From Desulfococcaceae bacterium HSG9 (GTDB lineage Bacteria > Desulfobacterota > Desulfobacteria > Desulfobacterales > JAUCGF01), in assembly GCA_030378005.1 (NCBI GenBank), contig JAUCGF010000134.1, positions 1 to 34,130 of the forward strand: a DNA stretch of 34,130 nt, read 5' to 3'. This document shows, piece after piece, positions 15,928-23,311 of the stretch (its first letter is position 1; the number at the start of each line of letters is the position of its first letter). Position numbers and translations under genes: made by a program. Under the pieces are notes generated by a model. The model did not search any database. It was not told where the DNA came from and saw nothing but the letters and a program-made list of their open reading frames with translations.

Positions 15928-16446
15928 ATGAATAACACATTTTTGTTATGTCTTCATCAGAAAGGTAAGTCCTATCGCTTGGCATGGGTGTATGAAGATT
16001 CACAGGCTGTTTATACCAAGCTGTGTGGTTGGGATGCCGGAACTTATGAAATATATCAGCGCGATGGTAAATGTTACCTTAATACTCCAAGAGACATTGT
16101 TGCACTGAAACAGCTCAAGCCAATCACCAAAGTAACAAAACCAGTGAATTTTTTATGGACATATATTCCGTTTCATTATCATATGATTGATAAAACACAG
16201 TTTGAATGTCGGGAAGAAGACCGGGCAGATACAAAAATCACTTGTTTTTCCGAGAAATCTGATTTTCGAGTGATGGTTTATCTTTTTCACCAAACCTATG
16301 AAACAGAGTTTGTCAACTTCCCTAATTTTTCATCTGAAAAAAATAGCTTGCTGGTTTGCAGTTCTTTCCCCTTGTTACATTTTCCAGCTTACCGCATCGG
16401 ACTGGCGATTTCTGATCACACAGGCGGGGATGATGAGTTTGATTAG
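15928..16446 (+). CDS. Hypothetical protein
   Basis: A 172-residue protein from ATG 15928; a TTG 11 codons upstream is possible, but neither start has a clear Shine-Dalgarno. It is cysteine-containing and aromatic-rich (TYIPFHYHMIDK, RVMVYLFHQTYE) and ends in an acidic tail GGDDEFD. No domain is recognised. Position and direction tie it to the gene at 15303; a two-component role (for example toxin/antitoxin or effector/immunity) is only a guess. Confidence 0.5.
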   Translation: MNNTFLLCLHQKGKSYRLAWVYEDSQAVYTKLCGWDAGTYEIYQRDGKCYLNTPRDIVALKQLKPITKVTKPVNFLWTYIPFHYHMIDKTQFECREEDRADTKITCFSEKSDFRVMVYLFHQTYETEFVNFPNFSSEKNSLLVCSSFPLLHFPAYRIGLAISDHTGGDDEFD

Positions 16447-16538
16447 TTACAAAATCTAAGCCCGACAATGCGCTGCATTAGACGGCTTCGCCCCCGGTGA
16501 ACTTAAACATTAGCCAGTTTTCAATCGTATTTTCTCCT

Positions 16539-17303
16539 TTATTTGTCGTTAAACGACCAATCATAGTCAAGGTATTTCACTTTAATCTCGCTTTTGTTGT
16601 CTTCCAACTGTTCTTTCAGGTCTTTCCAGGCATATTTTAAAAAGAAACCGACAACATCGTTATTGAAATCTTCGGAAAACCATTTGAAAATTTTGCTTAC
16701 ATAAAGCGTTCGCCCTTCAAGACGGTTGCGCCGGGAATCATTGATAAAGGCCCGCGTCATTTCATCTAGTTGCCGCTCCAGGATGTCCGCTTGATACGGT
16801 TCAGAGCGCAGCGGAGGACATCCCTTGGATGCGCAATTTAGGACAAAATGCACCCGTGGTTCTTTGAATCCGGGGCGCAGAATATCATGTTCGATATGAT
16901 CCAAAGTGATGATGCCTCCATCAATTCGGGCAACCTTCTTTTTCCACGGGCTTTTAAAGATGCTGCCAAGGTCTTTTATGGATTTAATTCCGGGATAACC
17001 GCCAAGGATCAATTTGATTGTCCACGCATTGTAAGCGTTGATGTAAAAGGCAAACCGCTCGTTGCGGAAAAGGTCTTTTGTAGCGGTTTTTTCAAGAACC
17101 TTGAGATAGCGATCAAGTTTGGCCTCCTCATTTTTAAAACCACGATAGTCTGCCACACCATTTTGAACATATTTTTTGAGCAGTGCCGCATAGAGGCTGT
17201 GATCTACAGTCGCATCAGACCATTCCGGAATTAATAAATTCATAGCTCCGCAGAAAAAAGCCCCCCATAAGACGACATGAAGTATCATTTTTTTTGTTTT
17301 CAT
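16539..17303 (-). CDS. DUF547 exported protein
   Basis: 254 residues. The N-terminus is a signal peptide (KTKKM then a hydrophobic run to about residue 25). The mature part shows DUF547 landmarks: YKxYVxNGxADYRGFK-like start, FAFYINAYNAWTIKLIL, a GIITLDHIEHDILRP segment, RVHFVLNCASKGCPPL with the conserved Cys, and FKWFSEDF. DUF547 proteins are periplasmic and have a papain-like fold in distant comparisons, but their reaction is not established. ATG 17303 (MKTKKM) is preferred over the GTG at 17336 because it places the basic residues at the signal-peptide start. It stands alone on the minus strand, separated from ArsS by about 330 bases with nothing recognisable. Confidence 0.8.
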   Translation of the reverse strand: MKTKKMILHVVLWGAFFCGAMNLLIPEWSDATVDHSLYAALLKKYVQNGVADYRGFKNEEAKLDRYLKVLEKTATKDLFRNERFAFYINAYNAWTIKLILGGYPGIKSIKDLGSIFKSPWKKKVARIDGGIITLDHIEHDILRPGFKEPRVHFVLNCASKGCPPLRSEPYQADILERQLDEMTRAFINDSRRNRLEGRTLYVSKIFKWFSEDFNNDVVGFFLKYAWKDLKEQLEDNKSEIKVKYLDYDWSFNDK

Positions 17304-17621
17304 ATTCAGCTCTGTTGATCTTGAGTAGGATACCACAATGCCAAAATCCCATTTCGGAATAATGATTTTTCACCATAAGTTTTTATATTTTATTGTCGTG
17401 TAAAGCCTTAATGCCTTACAAATAATAAGCTTTCTTCTTGAACATTTTTGTGGGCTGGCAACGTATCCGAATTTAATGTCGGATTGCGATTTGTTAAACT
17501 GATAAACGGCAGGTTTCGTTGAGCTTAATCCACCCAGTTAAGAAAATTTTTTCATGTTTTGATAATTGTTGCGTTAAAAGAATTATCATGTAATCCACTT
17601 ATTGTTAAACAGAAAAATAGC

Positions 17622-17639
17622 ATACCTGAACTCAGGTAT
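17622..17639 (-). promoter_or_regulatory. SECIS-like hairpin of arsS spanning its true stop codon
   Basis: On the minus strand ATACCTG (17639-17633) pairs with CAGGTAT (17628-17622) around loop AGTT (17632-17629). The loop starts 20 bases after the Sec UGA, the same spacing as in sbtA. The final stop UGA (17634-17632) lies within this hairpin, so one structure may recode the first UGA while the second, lacking a hairpin of its own, terminates. Confidence 0.6.
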
Positions 17640-18642
17640 TAATGGCACCACTTCAGGTGAAACCGGACCCGGCAGTGCAGGTATAACAGTGATCGGCTGT
17701 GACGATAGGGACTCCTTGCTCCGGCGGCCCGGCCATTTGGGAAATATGAACAGGCCGTCCACCCATATCCAGCCCACGAGCCAGATTGAAATCGCAATCG
17801 TAAAGATAGCCGTCCCAGGAAACCGAGACAAGGGTGCGGCACATGACGCTGTCTATGGCGCAAGGGTTGAACGCATTCGCTAACTTTTTCATGTAAGATT
17901 CATAGTTGCCGGATTTGATCAGCCATTTATGAAATCTTCCCAAAGGAACATTGGCAAAGCTGAACTGCTGATTGAAAAAAACACCCTGTTTTTTCTTCAG
18001 AACCTGGCGAAACCTTTTTTCCGTTTGGGATTGGGGAGGCGGAAGAAACGCACCGGCGGGATTGGAAACCAGGTTGAGTTCCAGCCCTGAACCGCTTTGC
18101 CCGTATCCCAGGGCGTTTAATTTACGGAGCGCGTCGATAGAGACGCTGAAGATGCCTACACCCCGCTGGGAAGCGGTTTGTATTTCATTTAAAGATGGAA
18201 AAGATGCAAAGATAACAATTTTCCGGGATTTCAATAAATCCATGAGAAAATCTCTTGTACCGTCATTTAAGGCGGACAAGTTGGATCGAAATATTATCCG
18301 GGGCGCTTTGTCGGAAAGCCCCTCGATCAAATCTGTGATATAAGGATTCAACTCAGGAGCGCCGCCGGTAATGTCAACAGTGTCAAACCGACTCCTTTCG
18401 GCATAAGAAATCACCTGGTTTATGATTTCTTTTCCCATATTTTCCGTGCGGTTCGGTCCGGCGCAGAGATGGCAGTGCTTGCAACTCTGATTGCAGAGTA
18501 ATCCTGTATTTACTTGCAGCGTTTGGGTACGATACCTGACCAATTTCAAATCATGCCGCAAGAGCGCGGCTTTAAATGGCTCTATTCGCCCGGATGCTTT
18601 ATCGTCCTGTTCTGCTATTTTTTTTGATGGTTTGGTATACAT
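17632..18642 (-). CDS. arsS: ArsS, arsenosugar biosynthesis radical SAM selenoprotein
   Basis: 336 residues if the UGA at 17655-17653 is decoded as Sec (residue 330); otherwise the protein stops eight residues short of the family's C-terminal motif. The radical SAM cluster cysteines are C50, C54 and C57 (CNQSCKHC). DITGGAPELNP follows, and the C-terminal cysteines lie in DSVMCRTL, YLYDCDFN and HCYTCTAGSGFT-U-SGAINT. ArsS uses S-adenosylmethionine to add the adenosyl group to methylated arsenic on the way to arsenosugars, and the family is known as a (seleno)protein with Cys or Sec at this position. The start has AGGTGGAG upstream. It is the last gene of a minus-strand operon with the AhpD-like protein, anti-sigma and sigma factor. 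Confidence 0.88.
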
Positions 18643-18668
18643 GTTCGCTCCACCTGCGCTTGATTTTT

Positions 18669-19001
18669 TTACATGGACAGTTTTTCATTGACATTGCGCA
18701 TCTGAATTCCGTGTACCAGAGAAGCTCCGCCGCGTATTGCAGTCGCCACATGAATCGCTTCAGTCATTTCGCCCGGATCAGAACCTTTCTCCAGACATGT
18801 CTGAGTGTAAGCGTCAATACAATAGGGACACTGGATGGCATGGGCCACAGCCAGGGCGATCAGCGCTTTTTCTCTTTCCGTGAGTTCGCCTTCGGTGAAT
18901 ACTGCCGAATAATAATCAAAAAATTTTCGGGCCAATTCCGGCGCTTCTTTTCCAATTTCTTCAAATTTATTCAGGTCTTGCGGTTTGTAATAGGTTTCCA
19001 T
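18669..19001 (-). CDS. AhpD-like carboxymuconolactone decarboxylase family protein, arsenosugar-associated
   Basis: 110 residues of the CMD/AhpD fold. The redox motif CPYC with following ID (HAIQCPYCIDAYTQTCLEKG) and the C-terminal ATAIRGGASLVHGIQMRN are typical of the peroxidase-like protein found next to ArsS; relatives may carry Sec in this motif, but here it is Cys. ATG 19001 is chosen because AAGGAG lies 6 bases upstream; the frame from 19019 would include that site. It is 26 bases upstream of arsS in the same operon and probably handles a thiol or redox step there. Confidence 0.85.
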   Translation of the reverse strand: METYYKPQDLNKFEEIGKEAPELARKFFDYYSAVFTEGELTEREKALIALAVAHAIQCPYCIDAYTQTCLEKGSDPGEMTEAIHVATAIRGGASLVHGIQMRNVNEKLSM

Positions 19002-19086
19002 CGGTTTTCTCCTTTTCATAAAATGGTCTTTTCATGATTGTGTTCAAATCGGAATCCAAATCAATATATATGGACAGAAATATATC

Positions 19087-19359
19087 TCAAAAATTTTCTG
19101 ATGCCAACTTCAAAACCCGCAGAATTCGTTCACGGGCATCCGGAGACAGGTTGGCGGTCATATCCGTACAATTTTCATGCAGGCGATAACTGCGGCAGAT
19201 TTCCCTTAACATCATCACCTGCCTGCGAAAACGGACACAGCACCTGCACATCATAAGATGCACCTGAATCAGCATCCGCTGATAAAGCGGCAGGTTATGG
19301 TCCATTGATTCGGATACCCGACGAGACACTTCTTTGCAATCAAACATCCAATGAGTCAT
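19087..19359 (-). CDS. Zinc-finger anti-sigma factor
   Basis: A 90-residue protein with a ZAS/zf-HC2 arrangement: H in QVHLMMCRCC followed by the cysteine pair (HxxxCxxC), plus an N-terminal cysteine in MFDCKEV. Such proteins bind their ECF sigma factor and often release it upon oxidation or metal stress. Its ATG overlaps the TAA of the sigma gene by one base (19359), giving translational coupling and supporting a cognate pair. There is no membrane segment, so it is a soluble sensor. Confidence 0.8.
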   Translation of the reverse strand: MTHWMFDCKEVSRRVSESMDHNLPLYQRMLIQVHLMMCRCCVRFRRQVMMLREICRSYRLHENCTDMTANLSPDARERILRVLKLASENF

Positions 19360-19967
19360 TATCTGTTTTCCACTTTTGTTTTATCAAACCAAGAATGTTC
19401 AAGACAGTGTCTGAGAAACACTCTCGCTCTGTAGATCATCACCCAACTATTGGTCGAAGAAATCTGCAAAGCATTACAAATTTCTTTAGTGCTGTGACCT
19501 TCCATTTCCCTTAGCATAAACACTTTGGACAGCCGGTCAGGAAGTTTGGCGAGACAATTGAAAAGCGTATCCATAAATTCCCGCTGTTCATATATTTTCG
19601 ATGGATCCGTGTCCCATTTTTTCGGTTGGATTTTCCAGCTTCCGTTGTTATGAAAAAACCCGTCAACGGTTTCGGTTATCATATCAATATCGGTTATCAC
19701 TGTTTCACGGCTCTTTTTCCTCAAATAATCTACAATCTTATGCTTGAGAATGGACGAAAGCCAAGTTTTAACACCGGAGCGCCCCTTGAAATTATCACGT
19801 CCGCGCAGAGCCGCCAGAAAGGTCTCTTGCACTAAATCTTCAGCCACCGCTTGATCTTTGATACGCATCAGCGCAAACCGGTAAAGATAATCTCCATATT
19901 GATCAACCCAGGTTTCAGGGTCTGGCTTAGAACCTGAAGCTGAATTTTTTGCCGCTATTTGTGTCAT
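19359..19967 (-). CDS. ECF-type RNA polymerase sigma factor
   Basis: A 202-residue sigma-70 family protein. Region 2: DYLYRFALMRIKDQAVAED, LVQETFLAAL, FKGRSGVKTWLSSILKHKI. A spacer with WKIQPKKWDTDP follows. Region 4: LAKLPDRLSKVFMLREMEG then TKEICNALQISSTNSWVMIYRAR. The spacer and region 4 match the sigma subfamily commonly placed next to arsenosugar genes. ATG 19967 (MTQIAAKN) follows GGGGTG; the longer frame to 20030 lacks a ribosome site. It is the first gene of the operon sigma, anti-sigma, AhpD-like, arsS, so it probably drives its own operon in response to arsenic or redox stress. Confidence 0.85.
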   Translation of the reverse strand: MTQIAAKNSASGSKPDPETWVDQYGDYLYRFALMRIKDQAVAEDLVQETFLAALRGRDNFKGRSGVKTWLSSILKHKIVDYLRKKSRETVITDIDMITETVDGFFHNNGSWKIQPKKWDTDPSKIYEQREFMDTLFNCLAKLPDRLSKVFMLREMEGHSTKEICNALQISSTNSWVMIYRARVFLRHCLEHSWFDKTKVENR

Positions 19968-20030
19968 ACGCACCCCTATCACAGAACTGATAAAAAGATT
20001 GAGGAAAAACAGGTATCTCGCATTTACCAT

Positions 20031-20515
20031 TTTAATCTTTTTTCAATACATGTTTTAACATTTTATACGGTTTACGGTTTCAGGTTATGATAAATTTAGC
20101 AAATAAAAAAATAGAAAGCAACCCAATGTGTCGAATAAAACCGAAACCACGATTTGTGATAAAAAAAGGACGCCAAAAAGGAATTTGGAAATCTGAATTT
20201 TATTTTTGATCCATGAGTAAGGAAACCGCTTTTTTTACGACTATATGACTGAAAGCGAAAAATAACTTAAACTTTCAGCTCATCACGAAATAAAGATTTG
20301 ATAATTATATTCACTGATCGCTGCGAAATCCGCTTTTATCAAATTATTTTTGGAATAAAAACGGATGCGATTGTATCTTAATGATAAACGATCGGTTGTT
20401 TATGTGAAATTAACACCGCCGTGCCAATTATCCATTGTCGCACTTAATACTATGTTCATCAAGATGCATGGTAAAGTAATATGAAAAAAAAACGTAAAAG
20501 GACAGAGATGAAATA
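20031..20515. other. Intergenic region between divergent units
   Basis: 485 AT-rich bases between the minus-strand sigma operon and the plus-strand permease. It must hold both promoters. I see no convincing ORF, strong dyad or clear consensus promoter in it. Confidence 0.5.
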
Positions 20516-21826
20516 ATGAATCGAAACAGCTCGCAACCTCTGACAGACTTTTTTAAATTGACACCGCTGGTTTGGGTGACAGCACTGATGTTTTCACCGG
20601 ATACTCTGATTTTATTAGGCAATTTGGCCGGTGGTGCTGGCGACTTTTTAGTCGGCATGATTATCATCATCGGCACCTTTCAGATTTTGAATGCCAAAAG
20701 TTATAATGCCTTGGCCCGAATATATCCTCAACCGGCAGGTGAAGCGCTGTTTTTTAAAAGCATATTCGGCCCTTTGCCGGCGGCAGTTTTGTCGCTGATT
20801 TCAAGACTGGTGTTTACAGTCTGCGCCGCAACCGGAATGCTGGTGGCATCCGGCTTTGCCTTTAATGAAATCTTTTTGTACTGGTTTCCCAACTTCGCTT
20901 TCGCCTTTATACTGCTGGGCGTAATACTGGCAATTAATCTCTTGGGTGAGGATATCGCCCAAAAGGCCCAAATCGCATTTGTCGTGACTGCCGTATCAGG
21001 AATTATCTTACTCTCTTTTGCCGGACTGGCAGGGACCGGAACAGTCAGCACACCAGTGGAGGCGCATCATCCGGCACTTAATATGCGAAATTGGGCATCC
21101 GTATGCCTTCTGTTTGCGGGATTTGATTTGGTTTACCTGAATCGCCCATCAAAAGACGTAAAAAGATTTAATCCTTATAATTATATGGTTATTGGTATTA
21201 TCAGCGCCGGTGTACTGTTGGGCCTTTGGGGACTGATGTCTCTGAAATTTGTAGCATCCCATAAGTTGGCTGACACCACGATTCCCCATCTCATTGTGGC
21301 CAGAAAGATTCTAGGGCAGCCTGGCCGGATTATTATGGGGATTGTAATCATTACCGGCACCTGTGGTGCGGTCAATGCTCTTTTTCGCGGTGTTTCACAA
21401 ATAACGGTCGGTCTGGCGAAGGAACGACTATTGCCGGCCTTCTTTGCACGGAATGCCAAAAGAGCACCGCTTCCGCTTGTTGTGTTAACGGTCACTACGG
21501 CACTGATGATGGCGCTTGGCATGGCCGGTGCGGATGAGTTGGACGTTTATATCAGAGCCGGCCTCTTGTTCTGGTTACTCTGTTATGCGATGCTGCATTT
21601 GGCGTTCTTGCTGGCGCGGCGGCATGAGGATTTTTCCGCATCCCTTGAATATTTTCCTCATCCGCTTGTCAATAGTGTCGCCATCTTTTTATTGGCAGTT
21701 GTCAGCGTGCTGATTTATACAGACAGTGAAGCGCTGTTGCTGATCAAATTTATGGTGCTGATGTCGGCGGTCATTTTATTTTTAGTATTTATTGGGATGC
21801 GCCTGACGAAGAATATTTCATTTTAA
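20516..21826 (+). CDS. APC family amino acid permease
   Basis: 436 residues with about 12 hydrophobic segments. The first helix carries PLVWVTALMFSPDTLILLGNLAGGAG, the unwound TM1-type region of the amino acid-polyamine-organocation fold. NALARIYPQPAGEALFFKSIFG and the later GTCGAVNALFRGVSQITVGLAKERLLPAFFAR (TM8 to loop) are typical of the family. GGAC lies upstream of ATG 20516. Substrate unknown. It precedes the rhodanese selenoprotein by 69 bases in the same direction, so they might share a transcript, though an AT-rich gap leaves room for a separate promoter. Confidence 0.8.
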   Translation: MNRNSSQPLTDFFKLTPLVWVTALMFSPDTLILLGNLAGGAGDFLVGMIIIIGTFQILNAKSYNALARIYPQPAGEALFFKSIFGPLPAAVLSLISRLVFTVCAATGMLVASGFAFNEIFLYWFPNFAFAFILLGVILAINLLGEDIAQKAQIAFVVTAVSGIILLSFAGLAGTGTVSTPVEAHHPALNMRNWASVCLLFAGFDLVYLNRPSKDVKRFNPYNYMVIGIISAGVLLGLWGLMSLKFVASHKLADTTIPHLIVARKILGQPGRIIMGIVIITGTCGAVNALFRGVSQITVGLAKERLLPAFFARNAKRAPLPLVVLTVTTALMMALGMAGADELDVYIRAGLLFWLLCYAMLHLAFLLARRHEDFSASLEYFPHPLVNSVAIFLLAVVSVLIYTDSEALLLIKFMVLMSAVILFLVFIGMRLTKNISF

Positions 21827-21895
21827 TTGGACATATCCAAATTTTTTATTTATACTCCCATGAAGGGAAAACACATTTAACACAAGGAGGTCAGT

Positions 21896-22315
21896 ATGAA
21901 AAAAAATTCACTATTAAGGTTGATCGGCATTCTTGCCGGACTGTCGGTCATAAGTCTGTTTATTATTATGCCCGCTTCATTTGCAGGGGATGTTCCCAAA
22001 ATCACTAAAGAGGAACTGCAGAAAATAATTTCGGATTCCGATGTTGTCATCCTCGATGTTCGTCAAGGTAAAGATTGGAAATCTTCGGAATTTAAAATCA
22101 AAGGCGCAATCAGGGAAAATCCGAGTAAACTCGACGCCTGGATTACCAAATATCCCAAAAATAAAAAATTTGTTTTATATTGCGCCTGACCTGATGAGGC
22201 GACTAGCGCCAGTGTGGCGCAGAAGATGCTTGACAAAGGCTATTCTAAGGTTTGTGCTCTTAAAGGCGGTTGGAGGGAATGGTTCAGGGGCAAATTTCCT
22301 GTTGAAGAGAGGTGA
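21896..22315 (+). CDS. Periplasmic rhodanese-like selenoprotein
   Basis: 139 residues when the UGA at 22187-22189 (codon 98) is read as Sec. A signal peptide (KKNSLLRLIGIL to ASFA, cleavage near residue 30) leads to a single rhodanese domain: DVVILDVRQGKDW, IKGAIRENP, then the active loop KFVLYCAUPDEATSA, continuing SVAQKMLDKGYSKVCALKGGWREW. Homologues with Cys have the loop YCxCPNEA, so Sec replaces the second cysteine. The domain is complete only if the UGA is read through. AAGGAGG precedes ATG 21896. Such proteins move sulfur or selenium on a (seleno)cysteine; location next to the Sec-rich SbtA suggests, but does not prove, a link. Confidence 0.87.
22206..22220 (+). promoter_or_regulatory. 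SECIS-like hairpin of the rhodanese gene
   Basis: GCGCC (22206-22210) pairs with GGCGC (22216-22220) around loop AGTGT. The loop starts 21 bases after the UGA, nearly the same distance as in sbtA and arsS. Confidence 0.55.
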
Positions 22316-22533
22316 TCCTTGAATATGTTCATAAAAAATTGGAAATTACCTGACAGACTATACCACTTTACAAGCAATGAAAAATAATATATAGAGAGCA
22401 TTCAGAATCAGGTTATTCCTGCCAGGAAAAGCTGAAATCTGACAACTATATTGGCTAGGGCTTGAAAATCAATTGTAACCCTTGAATGTGTATTCGTATT
22501 ATTTCTTTTAACTTTAAAACGAGGAGGAGAACC
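22316..22533. other. Leader region upstream of sbtA
   Basis: Non-coding AT-rich stretch. It should contain the sbtA promoter, but I find no strong consensus. GAGGAGG sits just before ATG 22534. Confidence 0.4.
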
Positions 22534-23184
22534 ATGGACATTAAGGAACTGAAAAAGCTCCTGAAAAGTCTGAGTATGGCCGGATTGATGGCTGGTGCTG
22601 GCTTGGTTGGCTCTGCAGGTGCTGCCGGAAGCGGTTGAAGTGGTGACAAAACAGGCACAGGTGGTGCCGAAACCAAGAAAGAAGCCGGTAAAACAGGCTG
22701 AGGTGCGAAACATGACAGCGCAGGTAGCGCTGACAAAGATTCCGGGAAAAGCGGCTGAGGCGGCGACAAAGACAGCGCAGGTGGCGCTGACAAAAAAGAT
22801 TCCGGGAAAAGTGGCTGAGGCGGCGACAAAGACAGCGCAGGTGGCGCTGACAAAAAAGATTCCGGGAAAAGTGGCTGAGGCGGCGACAAAGACAGCGCAG
22901 GTGGCGCTGACAAAAAAGATTCTGGAAAAAGCGGCTGAGGCGGCGACAAAGACAGCGCAGGTGGCGCTGACAAAAAAGATTCCGGGAAAAGTGGCTGAGG
23001 CGGCGACAAAGACAGCACCGGTGGCGCTGACAAAAAAGATTCCGGGAAAAGTGGCTGAGGCGGCGACAAAGACAGCGCAGGTGGCGCTGACAAAAAAGAT
23101 TCTGGAAAAAGCGGCTGAGGCGGTGACAAAGACAGCACCGGTGGTGCTGACAAAAAAGAATCCGGCAAAAGCGGCTGAAGTTAA
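22534..23184 (+). CDS. sbtA: SbtA-type thio(seleno)oxazole RiPP precursor with ten in-frame UGA codons
   Basis: 216 codons with UGA read as Sec at residues 35, 56, 75, 95, 115, 135, 155, 175, 195 and 215 and a final TAA at 23182. The leader MDIKELKKLLKSLSMAGLMA then Gly/Ala-rich GAGLVGSAGAAGSG precedes the first Sec. From residue 75 the core is seven 20-residue repeats of type UGGDKDSAGGADKKDSGKSG. The leader style, the S/G-U-S/G context and the radical SAM maturase downstream match the known SbtA/SbtM selenobiotic family. GAGGAGG precedes the ATG. Every UGA except the last is followed at the same distance by a GG-loop hairpin. The last UGA lies one codon before TAA and lacks such a loop, so it may be the real stop. 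Cells unable to make Sec would yield only the 34-residue leader. Confidence 0.92.
22654..23152 (+). promoter_or_regulatory. Array of nine SECIS-like hairpins in sbtA
   Basis: After each UGA, 20 bases on, comes a 5-base loop: AGGTG at 22659-22663 (stem GGCAC/GTGCC), AGGTA at 22722-22726 (CAGCGC/GCGCTG), AGGTG at 22779-22783 and in most later units (CAGCGC/GCGCTG), and CGGTG in the unit after UGA 9 (stem CAGCAC/GTGCTG). The changed stems keep their pairing, i.e. covary. The unit after UGA 7 has one mismatched pair. The GG in the loop resembles the E. coli fdhF SECIS. Confidence 0.8.
22756..23175 (+). repeat. Seven 60-bp tandem repeats in sbtA
   Basis: Exact 60-base period from UGA 3 (22756) to UGA 10 (23176). 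Units differ mainly at synonymous or compensatory positions (TCCGGG/TCTGGA, GCGCAGG/GCACCGG). The number of units, and so of Sec residues, could change by recombination. All three plus-strand frames are affected by the repeat, which creates long spurious ORFs in another frame and on the minus strand. Confidence 0.95.
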
Positions 23185-23216
23185 TAAACTTAAAATGCAG
23201 TTTGCATGAAACTAAA

Positions 23217-23252
23217 CCCCCGCCAAGGTTGTCTTGACGACCTTAAGCGGGG
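23217..23252 (+). terminator. Attenuator-like hairpin between sbtA and sbtM
   Basis: CCCCGC (23218-23223) pairs with GCGGGG (23247-23252), with AAGG/CCTT continuing inside. No T-tract follows, so it probably acts as a partial terminator or mRNA stabiliser that makes precursor more abundant than maturase. Inferred from structure and position. Confidence 0.55.
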
Positions 23253-23311
23253 CCGATCTTACAACATAGCAACATTCTCCCATCCAATGATTTTTCAACG
23301 AAAGGTTGTTT

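Noticed and set aside
18576..19037. 153-codon plus-strand ORF opposite the AhpD-like gene
   Set aside because: Antisense to a clear family member; composition is that of a reverse-strand shadow.
22441..22460. Sigma54 -24/-12 promoter (TTGGCTAGGGCTTGA) upstream of sbtA
   Set aside because: The spacing between the GG and GC/GA elements is off by one and the -12 lacks GC.
22455..23209. Long overlapping ORFs in the +1 frame and on the minus strand across the sbtA repeats (about 200-240 codons)
   Set aside because: They are by-products of the 60-base period: a repeat whose length is a multiple of 3 keeps any stop-free frame open. They have no leader, no ribosome site and low-complexity products.
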